Shown here in pieces: positions 34,309-41,852 of a DNA stretch of 41,852 bases. The stretch comes from Bacteroidales bacterium (GTDB lineage: Bacteria; Bacteroidota; Bacteroidia; Bacteroidales; UBA10428), in assembly GCA_016930375.1 (NCBI GenBank), contig JAFGGU010000057.1, forward strand, positions 1 through 41,852, read 5' to 3'. Below the pieces are notes generated by a model. That model saw only the letters and a list, made by a program, of their open reading frames with translations. It was not told the DNA's origin and ran no database searches. Both the position numbers and the translations under genes were made by a program. Position 1 is the first letter of the stretch. Every line of letters starts with the position of its first letter.

Positions 34309-34420
34309 TAAGAAAATATTGTATAATCGGAATATGGGTTGTTGAATATGTTAAAAGGAAACCAATTTACCAATCATTAAAATAATGCCTCAAAAATTAG
34401 GTTTATAAAATAAACAAGTT

Positions 34421-34428
34421 TATATTTG
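34421..34428 (+). promoter_or_regulatory. Candidate -7 element upstream of the membrane protein/regulator pair
   Basis: TATATTTG matches the Bacteroidota -7 consensus, 41 bases before the ATG at 34470. No clear -33 TTG. Confidence 0.4.
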
Positions 34429-34469
34429 TATCGTCTTTGTTCATCTAATAAATCCTTAATTATAACAAC

Positions 34470-35063
34470 ATGGAAAATCACAACGTCAATGAGCTTAGTC
34501 ACGAGACCAGCTTTAAGATTATTTATGAAATGATTGAATCGGCCAAGGCAAAAATTGGCAAAAACTACTTTTACTACCTCTTTTGGGGTTACCTGATAGT
34601 GGCAACCTGTCTTCTTGAGTATTTTCTGATAACTGTGGTCAAATATCAGGAACATTACCTGGTATGGCCAGTTCTCATGCCACTGGGTGCGCTGATCACA
34701 CTTTTCTTTTATCTACGGCAAAAAAGGAATAATACCAGTAAAACCTATATTGGTATCACCATGAGCTATTTCTGGGGCGGATGGATGATTAGCTTTTCTG
34801 TTTTGATGTTGTTTGCCAACCTGAAACAGGAATACATGGTTATCATTCCGGTCATTCTGGCCATGTATGGTTTGGCTGCTTTTGTATCAGGCGGAGTGGT
34901 AAGTTTCAGACCTCTTGTATGGGGCGCTGCTTTGGCCTGGGCAGCGGCGGTTGTATCCTATTTTCTTCCCTACCTGGCTCAGTTAATGGTTTTAGCAGGA
35001 GTGGTGGCTATATCGTATATCATTCCAGGTCATATGTTGATGCAACTCAGCAAAAACAGGTGA
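34470..35063 (+). CDS. Six-helix inner-membrane protein paired with a winged-helix regulator
   Basis: Predicted integral membrane protein of 197 residues with six helices at about 33-55, 65-85, 92-114, 121-141, 147-166 and 169-190, after a 30-residue amphipathic cytoplasmic N-terminus. I recognise no named family, although membrane proteins of this size commonly sit beside HTH regulators in Bacteroidota. It ends 3 bases before the regulator gene, so the two are surely one operon. The regulator may control this membrane protein's expression, or the membrane protein may sequester it. Confidence 0.8.
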   Translation: MENHNVNELSHETSFKIIYEMIESAKAKIGKNYFYYLFWGYLIVATCLLEYFLITVVKYQEHYLVWPVLMPLGALITLFFYLRQKRNNTSKTYIGITMSYFWGGWMISFSVLMLFANLKQEYMVIIPVILAMYGLAAFVSGGVVSFRPLVWGAALAWAAAVVSYFLPYLAQLMVLAGVVAISYIIPGHMLMQLSKNR

Positions 35064-35066
35064 ATC

Positions 35067-35351
35067 ATGTTCAGAGAACTGGATCCATTATTGCATTCGC
35101 AACTTCGTCTTTCTATCATGTCCCTGCTGATTGGTGTAAGATCAGCCACCTTTTCCTTTCTGCTGGAAAAGACCGGGGCCACCAGGGGCAATATCAGTGT
35201 ACAACTGAAGAAACTTGAAGAGGCCGGGTATATTACCATTGACAAATCGTTCCAGGACAATTATCCGCTTACAACCTGCAAAATCACGGGAAAGGGAGTG
35301 GAAGCTTTTGAGCGGTATGTGGATGCCTTGAAAGATTATCTGGGGAAGTAA
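35067..35351 (+). CDS. Winged-helix transcriptional regulator (HTH_34 / MarR-like)
   Basis: DNA-binding protein of 94 residues, a single winged-helix domain. The opening DPLLHSQLRLSIMSLLIG, recognition helix region TGATRGNISVQLKKLEEAGYI, wing IDKSFQDNYPLTTCKITGKG and a C-terminal helix EAFERYVDALKDYL match the HTH_34 group (ArsR/MarR-like). No effector domain or metal-binding Cys pair is visible. The stop codon TAA (35349-35351) lies within a 33-base inverted repeat shared with the convergent DUF4249 gene. Confidence 0.9.
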   Translation: MFRELDPLLHSQLRLSIMSLLIGVRSATFSFLLEKTGATRGNISVQLKKLEEAGYITIDKSFQDNYPLTTCKITGKGVEAFERYVDALKDYLGK

Positions 35352-35454
35352 TGAGTAATGAGTGATGAGTGATGAGTGGGCTATGGGTTTGGGGTGTGAA
35401 CTCCCAATTCTCATGCCTCTTCACTCATCACTCATCACTCATTACTCATTACTT
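35346..35454. repeat. Perfect 33-bp inverted repeat spanning two convergent stop codons
   Basis: Arms at 35346-35378 and 35422-35454 are perfectly complementary over 33 bases with a 43-base loop. Each arm is built of a seven-base unit (TRATGAG, four copies). The TAA stop of the HTH gene and the TAA of the DUF4249 gene occupy the same position (bases 4-6) in each arm. The RNA stem would be very stable and may end or protect both transcripts. Confidence 0.93.
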
Positions 35455-36342
35455 ATTCGCTCTGGGGAGAATTGCAAAACGCCTGGATTTTCGTTTCACT
35501 TCCGAAGCCCTGAAATAACCTTTTGCTCCATTGTTAATATTCCCGTTCACGCTGGCCGGCGGGCCATCCCAGGGACTGCCTTTCCAAACAGTCTCCAGGA
35601 GCATGGCCGACAGATAGTCATAATAGGCAGGGCTTATGGAATGCATTTCAAGGGTTACCCAGTCATAACCGGGATGAATATCACCTTCCCGGATTCTGTA
35701 AACAATATAATCACGTATGTATTTCCCGTTCACAAAATCATCGTTGGCGAAACTGAGCTCTGACAGGGAGTCGGTATAAAGAATACTATTGATATACAAC
35801 AGGTACATGTAACTGTGTCCCAAGGGTTCCGGTTCTTTGCCGTAAAAAAGTACATCGTAACCGTAATCACCGTCGTAAAACTGGTGATTTAAGGATTGAC
35901 TAATGGAATCAAAATCAGTGCATGGAAGCATTTTTTCGGATGCGGTAAACATTTTGCCATCGGCAAGCTTAACATTCAACGTGTAGGTTTTACCTGTTTC
36001 GCCCTGCACATCCGCTTCGGTATAATATTCACCGTCGGAAAGTTCGTGAAGCTGGAAGGTTGAATCCCCGTCTGAAATGGATACTTCCGCTCCCGTTGCC
36101 ATTTCCCGCAAGGATTTCTGGAAATAGTCACCGGTAAATGATAAAGTAACCCTGTGTGCCTGGACATCTGTTGTTATAGAACCTTCCACAACCAGATCCC
36201 TGCCTGAATCATTGGTAAAGCTTACATCCATGATATCCTCACAGGAAATGACTACAAGGGGAGCGGCTATGATAGTGATCCAGCATATCAGGCGAATTAT
36301 CGCCTGACTTTTTACCGGGTTTGAAACGGAAGACTTCAGCAT
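35449..36342 (-). CDS. DUF4249 surface lipoprotein, partner of the TonB receptor
   Basis: Lipoprotein of 297 residues with lipid cysteine C34 (PLVVISCEDIMDVSF). The DUF4249 domain covers most of it: DLVVEGSITTDVQAHRVTLSF, EVSISDGDSTFQL, GKTYTLNVKLADGKMFTASE. Such proteins are almost always encoded beside a TonB receptor and are thought to act with it at the outer-membrane surface in uptake. Here the start codon is one base from the receptor's stop codon, so both are co-translated. The substrate is unknown. The TAA stop lies in a 33-base inverted repeat. Confidence 0.9.
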   Translation of the reverse strand: MLKSSVSNPVKSQAIIRLICWITIIAAPLVVISCEDIMDVSFTNDSGRDLVVEGSITTDVQAHRVTLSFTGDYFQKSLREMATGAEVSISDGDSTFQLHELSDGEYYTEADVQGETGKTYTLNVKLADGKMFTASEKMLPCTDFDSISQSLNHQFYDGDYGYDVLFYGKEPEPLGHSYMYLLYINSILYTDSLSELSFANDDFVNGKYIRDYIVYRIREGDIHPGYDWVTLEMHSISPAYYDYLSAMLLETVWKGSPWDGPPASVNGNINNGAKGYFRASEVKRKSRRFAILPRANK

Positions 36343-36343
36343 G

Positions 36344-38680
36344 TTAAAACTTAATATTATAGGTTATGGATGGGACAATGGGGAACAGGTAAAGCTTTAT
36401 TACTTCCACACCGGTTTCCCCGCCTTTACTGTCCATATCCAGGTTCTTGTCCCTGAAATAGATGGCAAAAGCATTGTGCCGGCTGTAAACATTGTAAATC
36501 GAAAGGTTCAGATTACTCTCGAGTTTAAATGTCCTAAAATAATAATTCACTGAGAAATCAAGCCGGTGGTATGCAGTGCCGGGAATTCTGGTACCTCCGC
36601 GTTCAGAGTACTGGGGAACCCAGATGTTGTTGTAATAATACCCTGCAGTTGGCACTGTCACCGGAATTGCCGTGGAATACACCCAGTTGAGCCCGGTATC
36701 AAAGCGTTTATTGATCTCGTAGTTAACCACTATGGAAACGTTATGTGGCTTATCGTAAGTGGGGGAGAATTCCCTGCCCTGGTTGATGGCGCTTATTTTT
36801 CTGAAAGTGCGGATATAGGCATAGCTTATCCAGCCTGTAAGTTTACCGGTTTGTTTCCGGGCCAGGAATTCTGCTCCATAGGACCGGGCATTACCGATTC
36901 TTAATTCCCCTTCAAGGTATTGTTGGGGCGCCAGAACGGCATGATCCTTAAAATCAATGGCGTTGTATACTTTTTTATAAAATATTTCACCGGATACTTC
37001 AATACTGTTGTCCCTGAAGTTTCTGAAATACCCGAATGCCACCTGGTCGGCTTTTTGCGGTTTTACGTTCGGATTGGACATGAACCACATATCAAGCGGA
37101 AAGGTAGCTGTGGAATTGGAAGCAAGCTGGAGATACTGGGATGTGCGGCTATAACTGGCTTTGACCGAGCTTTTCTCATTGATTGCATAACGAATATTCA
37201 GGCGGGGTTCAAGGGATGAAAAGGTGTTGAAAATATCTCCGCTTTTATAAACCGTGGAATCAGTGACTTCAAATTCCGAATCGTAGTTATACAGGGTCCC
37301 TTTGCCTATATTCTGAAAAACCGAAAGCCGGAGGCCGTAGATCAGGGTAAGTCTTGACCCTGCCTTTTGTTCGTTGCTTATGAAAACTGACGATTCAATA
37401 CCGTGATTGTCCGGGTATTTCAGCGGCGTCATGAAGCTTGTTGAATCTATGCTTCTGATAGAACCCGGCCTGATAGTATGATAGGTGGTTTGCAAACCAA
37501 ACTTGAGCGTATTCGAAGGATTCAGATAATAGGTATAATCGTTACGGAGGCTGTAATCCACAATATGGGAAAGCCATTTAAATGCCATGAGTCCGTTGGG
37601 GATACCCAGGTCGTAATTGAAATCGCTGAATATCAGGGTTAGATTGGAGAACAATTTGTCTCTGAACACATGGTTCCAGCGCAATGAGGCGGTTGCATTG
37701 CCATAGTTCATCCGGAAAATATCGCCGAAAACGTTAACGTCACGTCCGAAATAGGCTGAGAGGAATATCCTGTTGTTCTGATTGATCTGGTAATTGACCT
37801 TGGCATTAAGATCATAGAAATACAGCTTGCTTTTCCGGGCCACGGTATCTTTGGCAAAAGGAAGCATAAGATCCGCATAGGTTCGTCTGCCGGTAAGTAT
37901 GAACGACATTTTATTTTTGATAATAGGACCTTCAATGGTCATACGGCTTGAGATCAATCCAATGCCCGCGCTTCCCCTGATCTTTTGCGTGTTTCCTTCA
38001 TTCATCCGGACATCGAGGACAGAGGATAACCTTCCCCCGTATTCTGCAGGCATTCCCCCTTTGAAAAGTTCAATATTTTTAACCGCATCACCGTTGAATA
38101 CCGAAAAGAAACCGAACAAATGGGATGGATTATATACAGTGGCGCCATCGAGCAGGATCAGGTTCTGGTCGGCATTGCCGCCACGGACATAGAAACCGCT
38201 TGAGCCTTCGACACTCGACTGAACACCCGGGAGCAACTGGATCGATTTGATAATATCTACCTCACCCAGCAGGTTGGGAATTTTTCTGATAATCCTGGCA
38301 GGAATCTGCACGTTGCTCATGGTAGTTTCCGTGATATTCTCATCTTTTCTTTCGGCTGTAATGGTAACAGCATCTATGGCTCTTGCGGAAGGATTCAGGG
38401 ATACATTCAATTTTTGCGGGGAACGGAGATCGACCTCAATGGTTTTGGTCTGATAACCGATAAAGGATAAGCGAACGGAGTAGTTGCCTTTGGGAAGGGT
38501 TATGGAATAAAAGCCGTAAACGTTGGTAGCAGTTCCGAAACTGCTGTTGAGGATAACCAGGTAAACACCCGGCAGCATTTCACCGTTTTCATCCGAAACG
38601 TACCCGCTCAGTGTAAACTTTTCCTGGGAGAAGGCAAAACAAGAACTTAAAAAGGCTGCAATAAACAATAGGGTTTTCAT
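36344..38680 (-). CDS. TonB-dependent outer-membrane receptor with carboxypeptidase-regulatory-like domain
   Basis: Outer-membrane active transporter of 778 residues. The start at 38680 gives a standard signal peptide (MKTLLFIAAFLSSCFAFSQ); a longer frame to 38725 runs through a terminator hairpin and is rejected. A CarboxypepD_reg-like domain (about 22-105: FTLSGYVSDENGEMLPGVYL, GYQTKTIEVDL) precedes the plug (about 118-225: EVDIIKSIQLLPGVQSSVEG, FYVRGGNADQNLILLDGATV) and a barrel of the FecA/CirA type ending VPSITYNIKF. With the downstream DUF4249 lipoprotein it resembles the FecA-like/DUF4249 receptor pairs of Bacteroidota, unlike SusC/SusD. The ligand could be a siderophore or another chelate. 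Confidence 0.93.
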   Translation of the reverse strand: MKTLLFIAAFLSSCFAFSQEKFTLSGYVSDENGEMLPGVYLVILNSSFGTATNVYGFYSITLPKGNYSVRLSFIGYQTKTIEVDLRSPQKLNVSLNPSARAIDAVTITAERKDENITETTMSNVQIPARIIRKIPNLLGEVDIIKSIQLLPGVQSSVEGSSGFYVRGGNADQNLILLDGATVYNPSHLFGFFSVFNGDAVKNIELFKGGMPAEYGGRLSSVLDVRMNEGNTQKIRGSAGIGLISSRMTIEGPIIKNKMSFILTGRRTYADLMLPFAKDTVARKSKLYFYDLNAKVNYQINQNNRIFLSAYFGRDVNVFGDIFRMNYGNATASLRWNHVFRDKLFSNLTLIFSDFNYDLGIPNGLMAFKWLSHIVDYSLRNDYTYYLNPSNTLKFGLQTTYHTIRPGSIRSIDSTSFMTPLKYPDNHGIESSVFISNEQKAGSRLTLIYGLRLSVFQNIGKGTLYNYDSEFEVTDSTVYKSGDIFNTFSSLEPRLNIRYAINEKSSVKASYSRTSQYLQLASNSTATFPLDMWFMSNPNVKPQKADQVAFGYFRNFRDNSIEVSGEIFYKKVYNAIDFKDHAVLAPQQYLEGELRIGNARSYGAEFLARKQTGKLTGWISYAYIRTFRKISAINQGREFSPTYDKPHNVSIVVNYEINKRFDTGLNWVYSTAIPVTVPTAGYYYNNIWVPQYSERGGTRIPGTAYHRLDFSVNYYFRTFKLESNLNLSIYNVYSRHNAFAIYFRDKNLDMDSKGGETGVEVIKLYLFPIVPSITYNIKF

Positions 38681-38711
38681 GAACGGGGTGTAACAGAAAA
38701 ATGGAAAAATA

Positions 38712-38745
38712 AAACTCAACCGCAAAGATACATGCGGTTGAGTTT
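38712..38745 (-). terminator. Intrinsic terminator in the leader of the TonB receptor gene
   Basis: A 13-base perfect stem (AAACTCAACCGCA / TGCGGTTGAGTTT) with an 8-base loop. Read on the minus strand it is followed by TTTTATTTTTCC. It ends the 38770 gene's transcript, or acts as an attenuator, 31 bases before the TonB receptor start codon. Confidence 0.75.
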
Positions 38746-38769
38746 ATATGCTTCTAAAAACAAATAATA

Positions 38770-39405
38770 TTAGAACCTGCCGAATTTAAAAGTAACTCCT
38801 CCGGAAAATCCCTTCAGAATATCTGTGGGAACAGAGAAATCCGGATCTTCGATATCAACATCTGACGTATAGCGGTAATATCCGCCGACACAGAACCGGA
38901 AAAACCTGGTAATATTCAGTTCTACTTCAATTCCGGGTTCAATGACCATAAAGGCATCTGAGGCCTCCGATTTATAATTGTCATTCCAGTCATTGTCATC
39001 ATCCACGCTGACAACAGCCACTCCACCTGCGCCCAGGAGTATAGGAAAAGAAACGTGCACAGGGAATTTGGGCATAAGAACAGGTTCAAAAAAGAAACCA
39101 CCGTAACCGCCGGCAAGACTGATATCCCTGCCTGCAATGGGATCATAATGTACATCATTGAAGAATCCGGACCCGCCCAGGCCAATGGTCACCACATGAC
39201 CCATGATAATGCCTCCCCGGGCGCCGAACACAAATGCGTCACGATCCTCCAACCTGGTGTATTGCATCGAAATGGCTCCGTAACCACCAACCGCGTTGCT
39301 GCTGCCGACCAATGTCTGGATTCCGTCATTCTCATCCCTATCCTGTGCAAAAGCAGTGGCACTGATTGTCATCAGGAGTCCTAAAAATATTGCCGATTTT
39401 TTCAT
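38770..39405 (-). CDS. Small outer-membrane beta-barrel protein of unknown function
   Basis: Exported protein of 211 residues with a signal peptide (MKKSAIFLGLLMTISATAFAQ). The mature part is glycine-rich and beta-strand-rich (GGYGAISMQYTRL, FVFGARGGIIMGHVVTIGLG, RFCVGGYYRYTSDV) and ends VTFKFGRF, a terminal Phe typical of outer-membrane barrels. I recognise no transport family. It is followed by a strong terminator. Upstream are another small barrel, a head-GIN lipoprotein and a DUF4097-like protein on the same strand with small gaps, so they may be one unit of envelope proteins. Confidence 0.8.
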   Translation of the reverse strand: MKKSAIFLGLLMTISATAFAQDRDENDGIQTLVGSSNAVGGYGAISMQYTRLEDRDAFVFGARGGIIMGHVVTIGLGGSGFFNDVHYDPIAGRDISLAGGYGGFFFEPVLMPKFPVHVSFPILLGAGGVAVVSVDDDNDWNDNYKSEASDAFMVIEPGIEVELNITRFFRFCVGGYYRYTSDVDIEDPDFSVPTDILKGFSGGVTFKFGRF

Positions 39406-39429
39406 AGTGCTAAAATTTATCTATTATTA

Positions 39430-39924
39430 TTAGAATCTGTATTTCATTGATAATCCAATGCTTTGCAAGTAAATGCTGAAGATTTGTGTTGTAGAATATT
39501 CAAAATAAGGTTTTATATCCAGGCCGATGACAAACGGGAATTCCGGGAACCGGTACTCAATAGCGGCCATTCCGTCAAGTCCCAGCAAAGGAGTCAACCG
39601 CCAGTCATCGAGCTCATAGGTTCTGTTGAGTACTTTATACTGATCCATGTACCTGAGACCCACATGTGCGCCATATCCATACTGAAAGTATAAATTTTCG
39701 GACAAATGACTGAAAGCAGGCAGAAAGTATTCCTTCATGACGGTAAAGGTGAGACTGTGTCGGCCTATGAACAGCATTCCTTCAAGAGCCTGGTCCTCAC
39801 TGGTATGTTGCCGATAGGTTGCCGAAAAGAAGTCGCCTAACCTTACACCGGCATCCCTTGTGTAATTCTGGGCATATATGCTTCCGGTGAGGAAAAATCC
39901 AAATATCAATAACGTTTTTTTCAT
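39430..39924 (-). CDS. Small exported beta-barrel-like protein
   Basis: Protein of 164 residues with a signal peptide (MKKTLLIFGFFLTGSIYAQN). The start at 39924 is preferred to one five codons upstream because it begins the signal directly. The mature chain has alternating aromatic strands (YGYGAHVGLRYMDQYKVL, AAIEYRFPEF, GLDIKPYFEYSTTQIFSIYL) and ends LSMKYRF, a terminal Phe typical of outer-membrane barrels; it resembles PorT-like or other small eight-strand barrels. Function unknown. It lies between the head-GIN lipoprotein and the 38770 barrel on the same strand. Confidence 0.78.
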   Translation of the reverse strand: MKKTLLIFGFFLTGSIYAQNYTRDAGVRLGDFFSATYRQHTSEDQALEGMLFIGRHSLTFTVMKEYFLPAFSHLSENLYFQYGYGAHVGLRYMDQYKVLNRTYELDDWRLTPLLGLDGMAAIEYRFPEFPFVIGLDIKPYFEYSTTQIFSIYLQSIGLSMKYRF

Positions 39925-39948
39925 GGGGCAGCCTTCCAAACTTCCTTA

Positions 39949-40734
39949 TTATTGGTGAATGACTTTACCCGACCCTGAAACATAGGAATCTACAGTGGGA
40001 TTTCCTTTGTAATATACCAAACCGCTTCCGATAATAGTGACATCGAGTACATTGTTGACGAGGGTGTTTATTTGTCCCGACCCTGAAATGTAGGCGACAC
40101 AAACATCCGTTTCCACCTGGTCGGCCCGGATATGACCCGATCCGGTTATTTTAAGGTCTGAGCTCACGGAAGTGCCGTTCATACGTATCTCACCTGAGCC
40201 TTCAAGCTGTGCTTCAAGGTTTCCGGTTGACAAGCTGCTGCTGATCATTCCCGATCCCTGCAGATCAACCGTAACTGAAGATGCATCAACCTCATAACAT
40301 TCAATCTGGCCTGAGCCATCCAGTTCAAGGGTAAGCTCCTCGGTTCTGAGGCCGTAACAATTGATATATCCTGAGCCTTCCAGGATTATCTTACTTACTG
40401 TTGGAGTGTTGATTTTAATCTCAATGGGACGCGAAGGATTGAGACAATGATCGTTACGGGTTTCAATGATCAGCTTGTTTCCTGACACGTGGGTTACGAC
40501 CAGATCCAGCAGATTTTCATCCGTCTCAACAACCACCGAGGATTCTCTTCCTGTATCAATCTGTACATCAAAATCACCGGAAACCTGGACTTGATCGAAA
40601 GGTTCAAGCTGGCGGGTTTCATACATACGTGTACCGTTGCCGTCAACACAATGATTCCAGAGATCTTCACAGGAGATGAAAAATACCAGGCTGAGGAAGA
40701 TTCCGGGTAACAGTAATAATCTTTGGGTTTTCAT
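39949..40734 (-). CDS. DUF2807 (head GIN domain) lipoprotein
   Basis: Lipoprotein of 261 residues, lipid cysteine C22 (FFISCEDLWNHC). The DUF2807 parallel beta-helix-like domain follows. It opens with QVQVSGDFDVQIDTG and VVVETDENLLDLV and has repeated Gly-Ser-Gly turns about every 20 residues (LEGSGYI, LDGSGQI, LQGSGMI, LEGSGEI, ITGSGHI, ISGSGQI, IIGSGLV, VSGSGKV). The domain is thought to be an adhesin-like putative auto-transporter fold. Function unknown. It lies between the DUF4097-like gene and a small barrel gene. Confidence 0.92.
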   Translation of the reverse strand: MKTQRLLLLPGIFLSLVFFISCEDLWNHCVDGNGTRMYETRQLEPFDQVQVSGDFDVQIDTGRESSVVVETDENLLDLVVTHVSGNKLIIETRNDHCLNPSRPIEIKINTPTVSKIILEGSGYINCYGLRTEELTLELDGSGQIECYEVDASSVTVDLQGSGMISSSLSTGNLEAQLEGSGEIRMNGTSVSSDLKITGSGHIRADQVETDVCVAYISGSGQINTLVNNVLDVTIIGSGLVYYKGNPTVDSYVSGSGKVIHQ

Positions 40735-40785
40735 CAGTTTCTCGTTTTATATCATTAATGACAGACTTTGGCTTCAAAGGTTGCA

Positions 40786-41852
40786 TTACTTCTGGGAAAT
40801 TGTTACGCTGCATTTTCGGGCCGCCTTAAGCACAACCTCTGAATCGCTTGTTCCGGCTCCAAAAGTTCCTGATGTTCTGAATATTTTGTTTTCAGCATCA
40901 AACACTTTGGTATTCAGCGAAGCCATCGATTTGGGATATACAAATAAAACATCCTGGTGATGGGTCAGCTCAAAACTGAAGGACATAGGCCTTTCAAAGG
41001 CCAGGGCGAGATCAGTAAATTCCGAAGCAAGGTTAATCAGTGCGAAAGATCTTTGGATGTTGTTGACGGTAATGCTGCCGTAGCGACTGGTAAAGGTGAG
41101 ATCATTTTCAAGGGTTGTCAAATTGATGCTTGAAAAGTAGCTTGTTCCGGAGAGGGCTTTTGCATCATCCAGGTAAATCTTATCCCGCCGTGAGTCAAGC
41201 TTCAGACTTCCTGCTTTATCAATGGATACATTGGACGACCTGGTCACTGTAATCAGCTTTCCGGTTTCACCAATATGCAGATCCCCGTAGGACAATGAGA
41301 TCTGTCCTTCTTTATAATAACCTATTTCACCGTCTCCTGAAGTGAGTTTGATTTCAGAATGGCCGTCAAGCCGGTTGGCCTTCAGATCGCCATAGGAAAG
41401 TGTCAGATTAAGTGAGCCCTGCAGGTCATCAAAGTAAACATCCCCGAATTTGTTCTCGATCTTAAGGGATATCGAGCGGGGCACCATTACCGTATAATTG
41501 ATGGAAACCGAATTCGACGAGGACAGGTAGGAGCCAGCAATATCAACGAGGTCCTTAAAGACGTCCGAACCGCTGTCCCCGAATGTAGTACGCGCCAGCA
41601 CGTAATATTGTCCGGGAGTGAATTCGAATTCAACACTTTGCTTCAGCTTTTCGAGTTTCTGTTTGTCCTTGGCCCTGATACGCATATCGATATTAAACTT
41701 CACCGAATCGTTGTCCCAGTGAATGATCTGCACTTTTCCGTATTTATTCACTATATCTACTGTCATATTGCCGGTAACACGGAAAGATCTCGAAATATGC
41801 TGTGTAAATTCCGGTACCTGGGCTTTCAAAGTGATGCCAAGCAGCAGCAGTA
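40786..41852 (-). CDS. DUF4097-like exported protein, 5' end cut by the window
   Basis: The frame runs past the window end: in-frame codons up to 41852 continue a hydrophobic signal peptide (LLLLGITLKAQVPEF), so an apparent TTG start at 41829 is not the real start and the 5' end is missing. The visible 350 or so residues are a repeated beta structure of the DUF4097 type: VDIVNKYGKVQIIHWDND, LKIENKFGDVYFDDLQG, LTLSYGDLKANRLDG, SLSYGDLHIGETG and FTSRYGSITVNNI. Such proteins often accompany sigma/anti-sigma or regulatory genes; the upstream neighbours are outside the window. It probably heads the same envelope-protein unit as the downstream genes. Confidence 0.85.
   Translation of the reverse strand, partial: LLLLGITLKAQVPEFTQHISRSFRVTGNMTVDIVNKYGKVQIIHWDNDSVKFNIDMRIRAKDKQKLEKLKQSVEFEFTPGQYYVLARTTFGDSGSDVFKDLVDIAGSYLSSSNSVSINYTVMVPRSISLKIENKFGDVYFDDLQGSLNLTLSYGDLKANRLDGHSEIKLTSGDGEIGYYKEGQISLSYGDLHIGETGKLITVTRSSNVSIDKAGSLKLDSRRDKIYLDDAKALSGTSYFSSINLTTLENDLTFTSRYGSITVNNIQRSFALINLASEFTDLALAFERPMSFSFELTHHQDVLFVYPKSMASLNTKVFDAENKIFRTSGTFGAGTSDSEVVLKAARKCSVTISQK

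Noticed and set aside
41826..41829. TTG start for the DUF4097-like gene
   Set aside because: Codons upstream to the window edge remain open and encode the rest of a signal peptide.

Overview
The window comes from a member of the Bacteroidota, most likely an environmental relative of the Bacteroidales. The evidence is family content and signals: a secreted peptidase ending in a type IX secretion (T9SS) sorting domain, DUF5686 and DUF5916 outer-membrane proteins, a TonB receptor paired with a DUF4249 lipoprotein, PafA-like and fasciclin proteins, LytTR signalling, many lipoproteins with acidic residues after the lipid cysteine, and several matches to the Bacteroidota promoter element TAnnTTTG. 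No rRNA, tRNA, CRISPR array, phage or insertion sequence was recognised.

Layout. 1-4400: ychF, a T9SS-exported M14 carboxypeptidase overlapping it by 8 bp, and a 6-phosphofructokinase. 4543-11415: a two-domain fasciclin lipoprotein, a YjdF-like membrane protein, a PafA-like protein that has lost nearly all its catalytic residues, a DUF5686 barrel and a DUF5020 protein. 11763-15926: an AT-rich run of co-directional genes (beta-propeller protein, DUF1697, small membrane proteins, alpha/beta hydrolase, DUF1801). 15939-23256: two unknown lipoproteins, an Ala-rich protein overlapping rsmI, an alginate-export-like porin with a DUF1080 glycoside enzyme, several small Cys-containing proteins and plsC. 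23665-28752: a membrane protein with a possible Zn-binding tail, a DUF3267 zincin, an NTF2-like lipoprotein, a LytTR regulator with its histidine kinase, and ddl. 28754-34244: a tandem pair of 889-residue DUF5916 proteins. 34470-41852: a membrane protein with a winged-helix regulator, the TonB receptor/DUF4249 pair, two small barrels, a head-GIN lipoprotein and a DUF4097-like protein cut by the window end.

Most of the window serves the cell envelope: barrels, lipoproteins, exported enzymes and lipid or peptidoglycan precursor enzymes (PlsC, Ddl). Housekeeping genes (ychF, pfk, rsmI, plsC, ddl) are interspersed.

The most unusual features are: (i) the apparently dead PafA paralogue; (ii) a perfect 33-bp inverted repeat that supplies symmetric TAA stop codons to two convergent genes; (iii) at least seven different short-unit tandem arrays, nearly all between genes, with one GCAGCGG microsatellite also lying inside a coding region; (iv) a G-run tract forming the 3' end of a gene; and (v) the gap-free DUF5916 duplication with diverged signal peptides. 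I did not find a convincing new defence or mobile system.
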